Assembly: GCF_001709345.1 (NCBI RefSeq)
Contig: NZ_MDTQ01000001.1
Span: 3,361,307-3,425,306, forward strand
Length of the DNA stretch: 64,000 bases
Direction of reading: 5' to 3'
Source of the DNA: Terasakiispira papahanaumokuakeensis
GTDB taxonomy: Bacteria; Pseudomonadota; Gammaproteobacteria; Pseudomonadales; Halomonadaceae
Part shown: in pieces, positions 16,383 through 25,627 of the stretch
Numbering within the stretch: position 1 is the first letter of the stretch
Layout of the letters: the number at the start of each line of letters is the position of its first letter
Translations under genes and position numbers: made by a program
Notes under the pieces: generated by a model
What the model was told of the DNA's origin: nothing
Seen by the model: the letters and a program-made list of their open reading frames with translations, nothing else
The model's database searches: none

Positions 16383-17767
16383 CGGCTTATCAACCCACAA
16401 CGCCGCAGCACGAACCGGATGATGCTCAGCAAAATCAAGCCGGTCAGCGTATTGCGATTATTGGCTCTGGCATCAGCGGCCTCACCGCCGCTTACCTGCT
16501 CAGTCAGCAGCATCATGTCAGCGTCTTTGAAGCCGCCGATCGTCTCGGTGGCCATACCGCCACGGTGGATGTCTCACTGCAAGGCCAACAGTGGGCCATT
16601 GATACCGGCTTTATTGTCTTTAATGACTGGACTTACCCCAACTTCATTGAACTGCTTAAGCAAATTGGCGTATCCAGCCAGCCGACCGAAATGAGCTTTT
16701 CTGTTAGCTGCGAACAAAGCGGTTTGGAATACAATGGCAACACCTTAAATACCCTGTTTGCTCAACGCCGTAATCTTGTGCGGCCGCGCTTTTGGGCCAT
16801 GCTAAGGGATATTCTGCGCTTTAATCGTGAGACCCTTGAGGCGCTTGATCAGGGCCAACTCGATCCTGATGAAACCCTAGGCCATTACCTTAAACGCCAA
16901 GGCTATAGTGAGGCCTTTATTCAGGATTATATTGTGCCCATGGGCGCCGCTATCTGGTCATCGGGGCTGACGGCCATGAGTGAATTCCCGCTGCACTTTT
17001 TCATTCGGTTCTTCCGCAATCATGGCTTATTAAGCGTCAATGACCGCCCCCAATGGCGCGTGATTCAAGGCGGCTCACGCGCCTATATCGAACCCCTGAC
17101 ACGCCGTTTTGCTGACCAGATTCACCTCAGTACGCCGGTGCGTCGTCTGCAGCGACATGCGCAGGGAGTCACCGTCCAGACCGAGACTCAGCAGCACGAG
17201 TTCGACCAGGTGATCCTGGCCTGTCACAGCGACCAAGCTCTGACCCTGCTGGCCGACCCGCGCGCAGAAGAAACCGAGGCGTTGAGCGCGATTCCCTACC
17301 AGGACAATGAAGTGGTGCTTCATACGGACACCCGCCTATTACCCCAACGACCGCTGGCCTGGGCCAGTTGGAATTACCGGCGGCGCGATCCTGCCCGCAT
17401 GCCCCCCGATCAGAACGACGATGCGCTGGTCAGTCTGACCTACAACATGAATATTCTGCAGGGTTTAAATGCGCCGGAAACTTTCTGCGTCACGCTTAAT
17501 GACAGCCCTTTCATTGACCCGGAGAGGATGCTGGGTCGTTTTCATTATGCCCATCCCGTTTTCACCCTGGAGGGCTTACAAGCGCAGGCGCGAATCCAAG
17601 CATTCAATGGGCAGCAACGCACTTGGTACTGCGGCGCCTGGCGAGGCAATGGCTTTCATGAAGATGGCGTGGTGAGTGCGATTGAAGTGGCCGAAGCGCT
17701 GGGTTGTCCCTTGCATGCCCACCACGACCCACATGGCGGCCAACAAACCACAACGGTGGCCACATGA
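16379..17767 (+). CDS. FAD-dependent oxidoreductase (amine-oxidase fold, COG2907-type)
   Basis: This flavoprotein has 462 residues. Its dinucleotide-binding motif RIAIIGSGISGLTAAYLLSQ is followed by VFEAADRLGGHTATVD, typical of the amine oxidase/desaturase superfamily. The C-terminus has YCGAWRGNGFHEDGVVSAIE, the closing FAD contact. The start ATG overlaps the previous stop (ATGA), and its own stop overlaps the next start, so three genes are translationally coupled. In several bacteria this gene travels with DUF1365 and cyclopropane fatty acid synthase. A role in acyl-chain modification is plausible but unproven here. Confidence 0.9.
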   Translation: MTAYQPTTPQHEPDDAQQNQAGQRIAIIGSGISGLTAAYLLSQQHHVSVFEAADRLGGHTATVDVSLQGQQWAIDTGFIVFNDWTYPNFIELLKQIGVSSQPTEMSFSVSCEQSGLEYNGNTLNTLFAQRRNLVRPRFWAMLRDILRFNRETLEALDQGQLDPDETLGHYLKRQGYSEAFIQDYIVPMGAAIWSSGLTAMSEFPLHFFIRFFRNHGLLSVNDRPQWRVIQGGSRAYIEPLTRRFADQIHLSTPVRRLQRHAQGVTVQTETQQHEFDQVILACHSDQALTLLADPRAEETEALSAIPYQDNEVVLHTDTRLLPQRPLAWASWNYRRRDPARMPPDQNDDALVSLTYNMNILQGLNAPETFCVTLNDSPFIDPERMLGRFHYAHPVFTLEGLQAQARIQAFNGQQRTWYCGAWRGNGFHEDGVVSAIEVAEALGCPLHAHHDPHGGQQTTTVAT

Positions 17768-18513
17768 CCCCCACGGCCAGCTGCTTCATGACCGGCACAC
17801 TCCGGCACCGGCGCTTTAGCCCTATTCGCCACCACTTCAGCTATGCGCTGTTTATGGCCTGGATTGATTTGGACGAGCTGCCGGCATTGCCACTCAACCG
17901 ACGTTGGCGCTGGCTTAGATTCCAACGTAGTGATTACCTCGGGCCCGTCGATCAGCCCCTTAAACAAGCCGTGTTGGATCAGGTTGAACCGGCATTAGGG
18001 CAGCGCCCCCAAGGGCCAGTGCGAATGCTCACTAACTTGCGTATGGGCGGCCTTTGCTTTAACCCGATCACCCTCTATTACTGCTTTAACGAGGCATCTC
18101 AATTGATCGCGATTGTCGGTGAAGTCAGCAACACCCCCTGGCTGGAACGACACACCTATGTGCATCTGTGCGATCCGACACAATCTCATCATCAGGCCTT
18201 CTTTGATAAGCAGATGCATGTCTCGCCATTCAACCCAATGGCACAGCAGTATCGCTGGCGATTCAATACCCCCAGCGATCGACTCGACATGCATATGGAC
18301 AACATCGATCCAGACGGCCAACGTCCCTTTGATGCCACGCTCAGCCTGGAACGGCGTGACGACTTAGGCTTTAGCACCCCCCGGTTGATGTGTCGCCACC
18401 CTTGGATGAGCCTCAAAGTGATCGCAGCGATCCACTTTGAAGCCCTACGCCTGTGGCTAAAACGAGCTCCGATTTATGATCACCCCGGCCGCTCGACTTC
18501 AACCAAGCACTAA
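17764..18513 (+). CDS. DUF1365 protein
   Basis: This DUF1365 protein has 249 residues. Family marks are the opening TGTLRHRRFSPIRHHFSYALF, GPVRMLTNLRMGGLCFNPITLYYC, EVSNTPWLERHTYV and KQMHVSPFNPM. The function is unknown, but it is nearly always beside COG2907 FAD enzymes and cyclopropane fatty acid synthase. The start overlaps the upstream stop by four bases. It is read as part of a membrane-lipid modification module induced by light or singlet oxygen in other bacteria. Confidence 0.92.
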   Translation: MTPTASCFMTGTLRHRRFSPIRHHFSYALFMAWIDLDELPALPLNRRWRWLRFQRSDYLGPVDQPLKQAVLDQVEPALGQRPQGPVRMLTNLRMGGLCFNPITLYYCFNEASQLIAIVGEVSNTPWLERHTYVHLCDPTQSHHQAFFDKQMHVSPFNPMAQQYRWRFNTPSDRLDMHMDNIDPDGQRPFDATLSLERRDDLGFSTPRLMCRHPWMSLKVIAAIHFEALRLWLKRAPIYDHPGRSTSTKH

Positions 18514-18537
18514 TCTGCCAGCACTGGAGGCAATGCC

Positions 18538-19896
18538 ATGAAAGCAGAATCTCTTGGCCCCGAGACAAAGTGCTCAACCTCATTAACATCAACAGCGTCA
18601 CCGAATGCGCTCTCTCCGACCACAACCATGACGTATAGCCGACTGACACGTTTTGCCCGCCAACAAACATTGAAGTTGATGCAACAACTGAATGGCTGCT
18701 GCCTGGAAATTGATGACGGCAACAGCCAGTGGCTACTGGGGCAACCTGATGCGCCACTGAAGGCCCACCTGACCCTACATGAGCCCTCAGTGTGGCGCGA
18801 TATTGCATTTGGCGGCACCTTGGCTGCTGCCGAGGCGTATATGGATGGCCGCTGGTCTTGTGATGATCTCACCGCATTGGTGCGCATCATGGCAACCAAT
18901 GTCGAACAAGTGAATCAGCAACTGGACCACCCGCTTAAACGCTTTGGCGCCCCGCTCACGCGCCTGCTACACGCCCTAAACCGCAATACCCGAAAAGGCG
19001 CTCGACGCAACATCAGCGCTCACTATGATTTGGGGAACGAGCTGTTTGCTTTATTCCTCGATCGCGACCACCGGATGTATTCCAGTGCGATCTACCCCCA
19101 TGCAAACGCCACGCTGGAAGAAGCCTCCACCTATAAACTTGATCGGATCTGCCAAAAACTCGCCCTAACGCCAACAGACCACTTGTTAGAAATTGGTACT
19201 GGCTGGGGCGGCTTGGCGTTATATGCGGCCCAGCATTATGGCTGCAATGTCACCACCACAACGATTTCTCGGGAACAATACGAGCACGCCCGCGCACGTG
19301 TCGCCGAGGCCGGGCTTGAGGACCGCATTACCTTGCTGTTTCAGGATTACCGCGATTTAGAAGGCCAGTTCGACAAACTGGTGTCGATTGAAATGATCGA
19401 AGCGGTGGGCCATCATTATCTGCCCACCTACTTACAGACCCTAGAGCGCCATTTAAAACCCGACGGTTTAGCCTTGATCCAAGCCATCACCATGCGTGAC
19501 CAGCGTTACCGCTTTGCACTGAAAGAAGTCGACTTTATTAAAAAGTACATCTTCCCCGGCGGCTTCCTGCCCAGCCTCACCGCCTTGCTGAGCCAACTCA
19601 CACGCCATACCGCACTTAACTTGCTGCACCAGGAAGAAATCGGCGTTCACTACGCCCGCACTTTGCGGGATTGGCGCGAACGCTTCGAAGATCAATTAGA
19701 GGCTGTCCGCCAGCAAGGGTATGACGAACGGTTTATTCGCATGTGGCGCTACTATCTCTGCTACTGCGAAGGCGGGTTTCAAGAAAGAGCCATCGGCACT
19801 AGCCAACTCCTCTTAGCCATGCCCAATAACCGTCGCGCACCACTATTAGGTTCGCTGGAGGCACCGCTCAACTATGAACTTCAAGCCCCAGAATAA
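18538..19896 (+). CDS. cfa: Cyclopropane-fatty-acyl-phospholipid synthase
   Basis: This SAM-dependent enzyme adds a methylene group across double bonds of membrane phospholipid acyl chains. At 452 residues it is slightly longer than E. coli Cfa because of a Ser/Thr-rich N-terminal leader of about 35 residues. Recognisable parts are SAHYDLGNELFALFLD, MYSSAIY, the SAM motif LLEIGTGWGGLALYAA, and EMIEAVGHHYLPTY. GGAGG precedes the ATG, although an internal Met at about residue 31 is possible. The last 23 bases overlap the next gene. Confidence 0.95.
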   Translation: MKAESLGPETKCSTSLTSTASPNALSPTTTMTYSRLTRFARQQTLKLMQQLNGCCLEIDDGNSQWLLGQPDAPLKAHLTLHEPSVWRDIAFGGTLAAAEAYMDGRWSCDDLTALVRIMATNVEQVNQQLDHPLKRFGAPLTRLLHALNRNTRKGARRNISAHYDLGNELFALFLDRDHRMYSSAIYPHANATLEEASTYKLDRICQKLALTPTDHLLEIGTGWGGLALYAAQHYGCNVTTTTISREQYEHARARVAEAGLEDRITLLFQDYRDLEGQFDKLVSIEMIEAVGHHYLPTYLQTLERHLKPDGLALIQAITMRDQRYRFALKEVDFIKKYIFPGGFLPSLTALLSQLTRHTALNLLHQEEIGVHYARTLRDWRERFEDQLEAVRQQGYDERFIRMWRYYLCYCEGGFQERAIGTSQLLLAMPNNRRAPLLGSLEAPLNYELQAPE

Positions 19897-20479
19897 CAAG
19901 CACCAGAAGAACAAACACCAGAATAGCACGCCCCAGGCAGAGGTTTCGGTGACCCCCCTACAGCGCTATCGGCGGTTACTCAATGCGATGTTGTTTCAAC
20001 TCGGTTGGTGGACTTGCGTTCTGATGGGGCAAGGCCCGGGGTTACTCTTGGCTCTGGCCTTGGTCGGAGTACATCTCGCACTCTGGGGAAGTGTTGCCGA
20101 GACCCGTTTGCTATTCAAAGTCGCGTTATTGGGCAGCTTGATCGACACCGGATTAATGCACCTCGGGGTCATCACCTTTCCAGACTGGGAGGCAGCCTGG
20201 ATTCCGCCCTGGCTGATGTTGCTGTGGCTGTTGTTTGCCACCACCTTGCGCCACGCATTGGACTGGCTCGCGCCACACCCAGCATTAGCGGCGGGGCTAG
20301 GCGCTCTAGGCGGCGCCAGCAGTTATTGGGCGGGAGGCACCCTGGGCGCGGCAGCGCTGCCTTTGGGTGCGGTATGGTCAATACTCATCTTCGGCTTCAT
20401 CTGGGCCCTGCTGACCCCAGCGTTGCTTCGCTATGCCCATTCAGGTCAACAGACTCCATCGGCCGAATCAAATCATTAA
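19874..20479 (+). CDS. DUF2878 integral membrane protein
   Basis: This 201-residue protein has about five hydrophobic segments: LLNAMLFQLGWWTCVLMG, the LLLALALVGVHLALWG stretch, a segment around LIDTGLMHLGVI, IPPWLMLLWLLFATTLRHAL, and a C-terminal pair ending IFGFIWALLTPALLRY. The pattern fits DUF2878, a family of unknown function found at the end of cfa/DUF1365 clusters. The hydrophilic, Gln/Asn/Lys-rich N-terminus (first 25 residues) is repetitive. It overlaps cfa and is the last gene of the cluster, converging with the chemoreceptor gene. Confidence 0.8.
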   Translation: MNFKPQNNKHQKNKHQNSTPQAEVSVTPLQRYRRLLNAMLFQLGWWTCVLMGQGPGLLLALALVGVHLALWGSVAETRLLFKVALLGSLIDTGLMHLGVITFPDWEAAWIPPWLMLLWLLFATTLRHALDWLAPHPALAAGLGALGGASSYWAGGTLGAAALPLGAVWSILIFGFIWALLTPALLRYAHSGQQTPSAESNH

Positions 20480-20493
20480 AGCGGGCTTCATTA

Positions 20494-22053
20494 TTACCGA
20501 AAAGCACGTGAGAGCGACTGCATCCGCTTCACTTCTTGGGACAGGTGAGCCACGCTCTGAGAAGATGCCTCCGCTCGGGTCAGGCCTGCTTGAGCCAGCT
20601 CCCGAATCGACTCCAAATGCTCAGACACTTCATCACCGGCACTGGCCTGCTGCTCAATCGCTGACGCGACCCGCTCACTCGCAACCACCACATCATCGAC
20701 CGCCCGCGTTAATGTCGTCAGCACATCGCCAGTCGCACGGATTTGCTCGGCACTGACAGTGCCCTCATCACGGCTGGTCTGCATTTGCTCAACCGCCACT
20801 TCAACCTGTCGCTGAATACCCTGAATCCGACCGGTGATTGTCTCCGTCACGCCTTGAGTATCTTGCGCCAACTGCCGCACCGCATCCGCCACCACCGCAA
20901 AACCTCTACCCGCCTCACCCGCACGCGCCGCTTCAATCGCAGCATTCAACGCCAGCAGATTGGTTTGATCCGCAATATCGGCAATCGCACGCACATCATC
21001 ACCGATGCTATCGGCTTCAGCCTTGAGCGCCTCAATCCCCTGGGAGGTTTCAGCCAGCTGTGCTGATAAACGCTCGACGATATCAACACTGGAACCGATC
21101 TGCTGCTGGCCCTGTTGAGTCTGCTCATTCATCGTCTGCATCGCCTGCCCAATTTCCTGCGTCTGGGCTTCGATTTCATGAATACTGCTCACCAACTGAC
21201 TGACCGCACTGACCACATGATCCAAGCGATGATGCTGATCCTGACTGTCGGCAGAAGCACTCTGAACACTTTCATCCGTCGCTTGTGCGACCTGCCCCAA
21301 TTCATGAGTCGCGTCTTCCACCCGGCCGACCACCGTGCGCAGCTGCGCATGCTGCATTAATAACGCCAGCTCTAGCTCACCGAGCTCATCCATTCGACCG
21401 GTATACACCTGTTGGGTCACCGGATTATCAATCACCTCGCGGGCCTTTCTCGATAAGCGCTGAAGCGGTGCTAAACGCCAGCCGATAAAACCGACGGCCA
21501 AAAGCCCTAAGACACCACCCGCCATTGATTGCGCCGTAACGCCCCAACCCAAGGAGGGCAAAGCGACCAACAGCAAGCTCTGCAAGAGCAATGCCCCGAG
21601 GGTCATCTGCATAAGGGAATGACGTTTTTTCGGCGCTTTCTGACGGCCCTTATTAATCGCCGAATAGACCTGATCCGCTCGCCGTTTTAACGTCTCGCTC
21701 GGCTGCACCCGAACAGACTGATAACCGACCTTTTGGTTATTTTCATAAATGGGCGAGATGTAAGCATCCACCCAATAATAATCGCCATTTTTACAGCGGT
21801 TTTTCACCGCCCCCATCCAAGATTCATCTTTTTTCAGCCGCTGCCAAAGATCGGCAAACGCCAGCGGCGGCATATCTGGATGGCGCACAATATTGTGATT
21901 ACGCCCTACCAGTTCATCATTAGAAAAACCGCTAATACGTCGAAAATCCTGGTTGGCATAAGTGGTCATGCCCTTCAGGTTTGTCGTTGAAACCAACTGA
22001 TCATCCTGATTCAGTGGCTGTTCACGATCTGTCACCGGGTGATTAATCTTCAT
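20494..22053 (-). CDS. Methyl-accepting chemotaxis protein with N-terminal PAS domain (Aer-like)
   Basis: This 519-residue chemoreceptor resembles Aer. A PAS domain (about 20-120) has [31 protein letters not shown] and [13 protein letters not shown] short hydrophobic hairpin (about 147-190) anchors it in the inner membrane. The signalling domain ends in the strongly conserved hairpin tip [20 protein letters not shown] followed by [15 protein letters not shown]. There is no periplasmic domain, so it should sense redox or oxygen inside the cell through the PAS domain, probably with FAD (by analogy with Aer). It is single and convergent with the photoprotection cluster. Confidence 0.94.
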   Translation of the reverse strand: MKINHPVTDREQPLNQDDQLVSTTNLKGMTTYANQDFRRISGFSNDELVGRNHNIVRHPDMPPLAFADLWQRLKKDESWMGAVKNRCKNGDYYWVDAYISPIYENNQKVGYQSVRVQPSETLKRRADQVYSAINKGRQKAPKKRHSLMQMTLGALLLQSLLLVALPSLGWGVTAQSMAGGVLGLLAVGFIGWRLAPLQRLSRKAREVIDNPVTQQVYTGRMDELGELELALLMQHAQLRTVVGRVEDATHELGQVAQATDESVQSASADSQDQHHRLDHVVSAVSQLVSSIHEIEAQTQEIGQAMQTMNEQTQQGQQQIGSSVDIVERLSAQLAETSQGIEALKAEADSIGDDVRAIADIADQTNLLALNAAIEAARAGEAGRGFAVVADAVRQLAQDTQGVTETITGRIQGIQRQVEVAVEQMQTSRDEGTVSAEQIRATGDVLTTLTRAVDDVVVASERVASAIEQQASAGDEVSEHLESIRELAQAGLTRAEASSQSVAHLSQEVKRMQSLSRAFR

Positions 22054-22119
22054 AGCAACGTTAAATCAGAGTCCATAACAATAAAAAAACATGAGAAAAA
22101 TAGGCCGCAAAGCCCACCT

Positions 22120-22170
22120 TTCAGTTCAAAACCCACTTCAGTTCGAAGCCCACTTCAGTTCAAAGTCCAC
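22120..22170. repeat. Tandem 17-bp repeat, three copies
   Basis: Copies at 22120-22136, 22137-22153 and 22154-22170 follow the pattern TTCAGTTCRAARYCCAC, with at most two or three differences from one another. A partial copy (AAAGCCCAC) lies just before at 22109-22117. It lies 67-117 bp upstream of the chemoreceptor start. There are no spacers, so it is not a CRISPR array. Confidence 0.85.
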
Positions 22171-22500
22171 TAAAGCTTGAGCACTTAAACTCATCAGTGT
22201 GTGAGCTTAAACGCAGCACTTAATCAAAGGTTAGAGCGCCATCCAGATGTTAGACCGCAGAACAGTGCATCAGTGCGCAATCACAAGAGGTCTACACGCA
22301 TGCTGTCACAGCCGCGATATTGACTTTAACGCGATTAACACCGATGCCATTGATATCGTCACAAAGCGCATCAAGGCCACATCCATGTAAAATTTACACA
22401 TACTAAACAACATCGCGACACAATGATATTGATCATAGCAGCGTCTAAATTCATGCAATGTTATTTATTGCAAGCTTGAATAATAGGCGATCTGTTGAAG

Positions 22501-22517
22501 AATAGGCCTGACCTATT
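22501..22517. promoter_or_regulatory. Perfect dyad before fabA
   Basis: The sequence AATAGGCCTGACCTATT is a perfect inverted repeat with a 5-base centre. It lies about 107 bp before the likely fabA start, and a loose extra half-site is 19 bp upstream. It does not resemble the FadR or FabR sites I know. It is a candidate operator for fabAB control. Confidence 0.35.
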
Positions 22518-22623
22518 ACCTCGCCGGGTGCAATCAAGCGCCACAAGCATTAAACTATCGCTCTGAACAACAATGCATAACGACTATGCATCATCCTTCG
22601 ATCAACCCATCAGGATCGTATTT

Positions 22624-23139
22624 GTGACCAAACAGCACGCCTACACCTACGAAGAGCTGCTGACTTGCAGCCGTGGCGAACTCTTCGGCCCGGGTAATGC
22701 CCAACTGCCAGCGCCCAACATGCTGATGCTCGACCGCATCGTGAACATCAACGAAACAGGCGGCACCTACGGCAAAGGTGAAGTCGTCGCTGAGCTGGAT
22801 ATCCACCCAGACCTGTGGTTTTTCGGTTGTCACTTCCCGGGCGACCCCGTCATGCCGGGTTGCTTGGGCCTGGATGCCATGTGGCAGCTGGTCGGCTTCT
22901 ACCTGGGCTGGTTAGGCCATCCGGGGCGCGGTCGCGCACTCGGCAGCGGCGAAGTTAAATTCTCCGGTCAGGTTCTCCCTGAAGCGAAGAAACTGACTTA
23001 CAACATCAGCATTAAACGGACTGTGACCCGCAAACTGATCATGGCGATTGCCGACGGTAAAGTCTCCGTTGATGATCGTGAGATCTACCACGCCAAAGAT
23101 CTGCGTGTCGGTCTGTTCACCAGTACCAGCGGTTTTTGA
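22624..23139 (+). CDS. fabA: 3-hydroxydecanoyl-ACP dehydratase/isomerase FabA
   Basis: FabA dehydrates 3-hydroxyacyl-ACP and isomerises the C10 intermediate, the entry to unsaturated fatty acids. I chose the GTG at 22624, preceded by AGGA at 8 bases. With it, the active-site residues fall exactly at His70 ([16 protein letters not shown]) and Asp84 (LGLDAMWQ), as in E. coli FabA, and the length is 171. The ATG at 22573 would add 17 residues of no family character. It forms an operon with fabB, 14 bp downstream. Confidence 0.97.
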   Translation: MTKQHAYTYEELLTCSRGELFGPGNAQLPAPNMLMLDRIVNINETGGTYGKGEVVAELDIHPDLWFFGCHFPGDPVMPGCLGLDAMWQLVGFYLGWLGHPGRGRALGSGEVKFSGQVLPEAKKLTYNISIKRTVTRKLIMAIADGKVSVDDREIYHAKDLRVGLFTSTSGF

Positions 23140-23153
23140 ACGAGGAGGTGCCG

Positions 23154-24371
23154 ATGAGACGAGTTGTTGTTACCGGTCTAGGCGTGATCTCCTGCCTGGG
23201 TGCGGACAAACAGACAGTCCTTGAGGCCCTACGCGAAGGGCGCTCAGGTATCCGTTTTAAGCAGGAATATGCCGACTTAGGCTTTCGTAGCCACGTCGCC
23301 GGCAGTATCGACCTGAACCTGGATGACCTGATCGACCGCAAGCTAAAGCGCTTCATGGGCGATGCCGCGGCCTATGCTTATCTCTCTATGCAGCAGGCCA
23401 TTGAAGATTCAGGACTCAGCGAAGAGCAGGTTTCGAATGAACGCACCGGTTTAATTGCCGGTTCCGGTGGTGCCAGCTCAGCCAACCAAGTCGAAGCGGC
23501 TGACGTCATGCGTGATAAAGGCCTACGTCGGGTTGGCCCCTACCGAGTCACTCGGACCATGGGCAGTACCGTCTCCGCTTGCCTGGCGACGCCTTTCAAA
23601 ATCAAAGGCGTGAATTACTCCATCTCATCTGCCTGTGCGACCTCTGCACACTGCATCGGCAATGCGATGGAAATGATTCAGCTGGGCAAACAGGATGTGG
23701 TCTTTGCCGGCGGTGGAGAAGAAGAGCACTGGACCTTGTCCTGCCTCTTCGACGCCATGGGCGCCCTCTCCACCCAGTACAATGACACCCCAGAGCAAGC
23801 CTCACGCCCCTATGACACCAGCCGTGATGGCTTTGTCATTGCTGGCGGTGGTGGCATGCTGGTACTGGAAGAGTTGGAACACGCCAAAGCCCGCGGCGCC
23901 AAGATCTATGGCGAACTGGTCGGCTACGGCGCCACCTCAGACGGCTACGATATGGTCGCGCCCTCCGGCGAAGGCGCAGCGCGCTGCATGCGCCAAGCCA
24001 TGGCCCAGCTCGACGGCGATGTTGACTACATCAACACCCACGGCACCTCCACCCCGGTGGGCGATGTCGCGGAACTACAAGCCGTACGCGAACTGTTTGG
24101 TGATCAGACCCCAGCGATGAGCTCCACCAAATCGCTGACCGGTCACTCCCTGGGGGCGACCGGCGTGCAAGAAGCCATCTACTCATTACTGATGATGGAA
24201 AATGACTTCATCGCCGCCTCCGCCAACATCACCGAACTGGATGAACAAGCCCAAGGCTTCGACATCGTGACCGAACGTCGTGATGGCGTCACCCTCAACC
24301 GCGTCATGTCCAACAGCTTCGGCTTTGGCGGCACCAACGCCAGCCTCGTCTTCCAGCGTTACCAAGGATGA
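23154..24371 (+). CDS. fabB: 3-oxoacyl-ACP synthase I FabB
   Basis: FabB elongates unsaturated acyl-ACP chains and works with FabA. The protein has 405 residues. The catalytic Cys (about 161) lies in [12 protein letters not shown], and the two His in [11 protein letters not shown] and [14 protein letters not shown]. The start at 23154 has GAGGAGG just upstream. An in-frame ATG 18 bases earlier would place the start before that site. A strong stem-loop terminator follows 50 bp after the stop. Confidence 0.97.
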   Translation: MRRVVVTGLGVISCLGADKQTVLEALREGRSGIRFKQEYADLGFRSHVAGSIDLNLDDLIDRKLKRFMGDAAAYAYLSMQQAIEDSGLSEEQVSNERTGLIAGSGGASSANQVEAADVMRDKGLRRVGPYRVTRTMGSTVSACLATPFKIKGVNYSISSACATSAHCIGNAMEMIQLGKQDVVFAGGGEEEHWTLSCLFDAMGALSTQYNDTPEQASRPYDTSRDGFVIAGGGGMLVLEELEHAKARGAKIYGELVGYGATSDGYDMVAPSGEGAARCMRQAMAQLDGDVDYINTHGTSTPVGDVAELQAVRELFGDQTPAMSSTKSLTGHSLGATGVQEAIYSLLMMENDFIAASANITELDEQAQGFDIVTERRDGVTLNRVMSNSFGFGGTNASLVFQRYQG

Positions 24372-24420
24372 GCCCCAGGCGTTGCCTGAACCCCGGTGAA
24401 TGACCGGTGACTCAGCGGTA

Positions 24421-24452
24421 AAAAAGCCCCGTGCAATGCACGGGGCTTTTTT
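24421..24452. terminator. Bidirectional rho-independent terminator
   Basis: A perfect 9-bp stem, GCCCCGTGC-AAT-GCACGGGGC, is flanked by A5 on the left and T6 on the right. It therefore works for fabB (rightward) and for the leftward GFA gene ending at 24472. Confidence 0.95.
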
Positions 24453-24471
24453 AATCGAGTATTGATGACTA

Positions 24472-24864
24472 TTAATTGAAGGTGTCGTGTTGCGGTAAAT
24501 CGCCTGTAACCGTGTACCAGCGGGCCTTATCAGACACCCAAATATGCCCCACCTCTTTAGCCTCTGGGTCATCATCTAACGTGCCTAAACGAAGAATGAC
24601 ATGCTGAGTATTCTCCCTCTTAGCATATATCTGCGAACCACAGACCCGACAGAAATAGCGAAACTTACCTGGAGATGACTCATAACACTTCAGCATCTCT
24701 TGGCCATGAGTCATCGTGAAATCACCATCCTCAACCCTAGACACGCTAGAAAAAGCACTGGCATGCGCCTTTCGGCACGTCTCACAGTGGCAATGAATGA
24801 TATCGCCCACGGCCCCTGATATTGAGTATTGAACCGACTGACAAAGACAGCTTCCTTTAATCAT
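24472..24864 (-). CDS. GFA-family zinc-binding protein (CENP-V/GFA domain)
   Basis: This 130-residue protein has the zinc-binding Cys pattern of the GFA domain: GSCLCQSVQYSI, HCHCETCRKAHASAF and FCRVCGSQIYA. The family is named after a glutathione-dependent formaldehyde-activating enzyme, but most members have no proven activity. It stands alone, downstream of no obvious partner. A second GFA gene is at 59260-59667. Confidence 0.85.
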   Translation of the reverse strand: MIKGSCLCQSVQYSISGAVGDIIHCHCETCRKAHASAFSSVSRVEDGDFTMTHGQEMLKCYESSPGKFRYFCRVCGSQIYAKRENTQHVILRLGTLDDDPEAKEVGHIWVSDKARWYTVTGDLPQHDTFN

Positions 24865-24976
24865 CGCGATGATTTCTCCGTAGCGGATGATGGGATATTA
24901 GGCGTGAACAATACGAGTGACACATAAATACAACAAGCTTCAAACCTGATGTACCCCCAAGTTCCGAGAAAAGAAT

Positions 24977-25447
24977 TCACTTATGGGTGAGTGTCATATG
25001 CAATAGGGGGTAAGGTTTGCCTTGCCCGTCGAGCGGTGATCGTCCGGTAACAGTGAAGCCCAGATGTAGATAGAAGCCTAGCGCTTGTTCGTTCTGTTCG
25101 TTGACATCAACGTGGGTGGCGCTTTGGGTGTTGATGGCATGGGTGGCTAATAAGGTGCCGATGCCTTGGCCGCGCGCTTGGGGGGCAATAAACAACATTT
25201 CGATGTTGTGATCATGTACACCGCTGAAGCCCAAGATCTCGCCCTTCGGGTTTTTCACACACGTTAAGTCAACCGCATCAAAGTATTGATTCAAAATGAG
25301 CGGTTTTAAGGCCTGTAGGTCAGCTTCGGCCAAGAAGTCATGCGTCGCTCGGACAGACGCTTCCCAAACCTCGATCAACCGCTGGTGATCTGCTTTTTCG
25401 ACTGCTTCCATATTCATATCGTGAGCACTCAAAGAGAATGTTTTCAT
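24977..25447 (-). CDS. GNAT-family N-acetyltransferase
   Basis: This 156-residue protein has the acetyl-CoA-binding motif A as LFIAPQARGQGIGTLL, followed by DVNEQNEQALGFYLHLGF. The ADHQRLIEVWEASVRATHDFL opening is common in a bacterial GNAT subfamily (YjaB-like). The acceptor is unknown. I chose the ATG at 25447, preceded by AGGGAAC; a 17-residue upstream extension lacks a ribosome-binding site. Confidence 0.88.
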   Translation of the reverse strand: MKTFSLSAHDMNMEAVEKADHQRLIEVWEASVRATHDFLAEADLQALKPLILNQYFDAVDLTCVKNPKGEILGFSGVHDHNIEMLFIAPQARGQGIGTLLATHAINTQSATHVDVNEQNEQALGFYLHLGFTVTGRSPLDGQGKPYPLLHMTLTHK

Positions 25448-25545
25448 GGGCAATGTTCCCTGAATGATACGTTCAACGACCGATGGCCGAACAGCCATCG
25501 ATATTCTGAATCAGGGCGGACTCAAACCGGCAGGGTACACAAAAG

Positions 25546-25580
25546 GGCAGGGATCCGTTCCACCGGAGCAGATCCCTGCC
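25546..25580 (-). terminator. Stem-loop terminator after phoX
   Basis: A perfect 10-bp stem (GGCAGGGATC with GATCCCTGCC) with a 15-base loop lies 48 bp past the phoX stop on the minus strand. On that strand it is followed by a four-base T run, so it is a probable intrinsic terminator. Confidence 0.6.
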
Positions 25581-25627
25581 AAAACTAACGACTGAAGAGA
25601 AGTGGTGGCGGGGTTTAAATCACCCCA

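Larger units (their letters stand above)
22054..22572. other. Divergent intergenic region between the chemoreceptor and fabA
   Basis: This 519-bp AT-rich region carries the promoters of both flanking genes. It contains three tandem 17-bp repeats (22120-22170) and a perfect dyad AATAGG-N5-CCTATT (22501-22517), both listed separately. A further AATAGG half-site is at 22482-22487. No gene is visible. Confidence 0.5.

Noticed and set aside
22120-22170. CRISPR array
   Set aside because: Units are directly adjacent, 17 bp long, and have no unique spacers; no cas genes are present.
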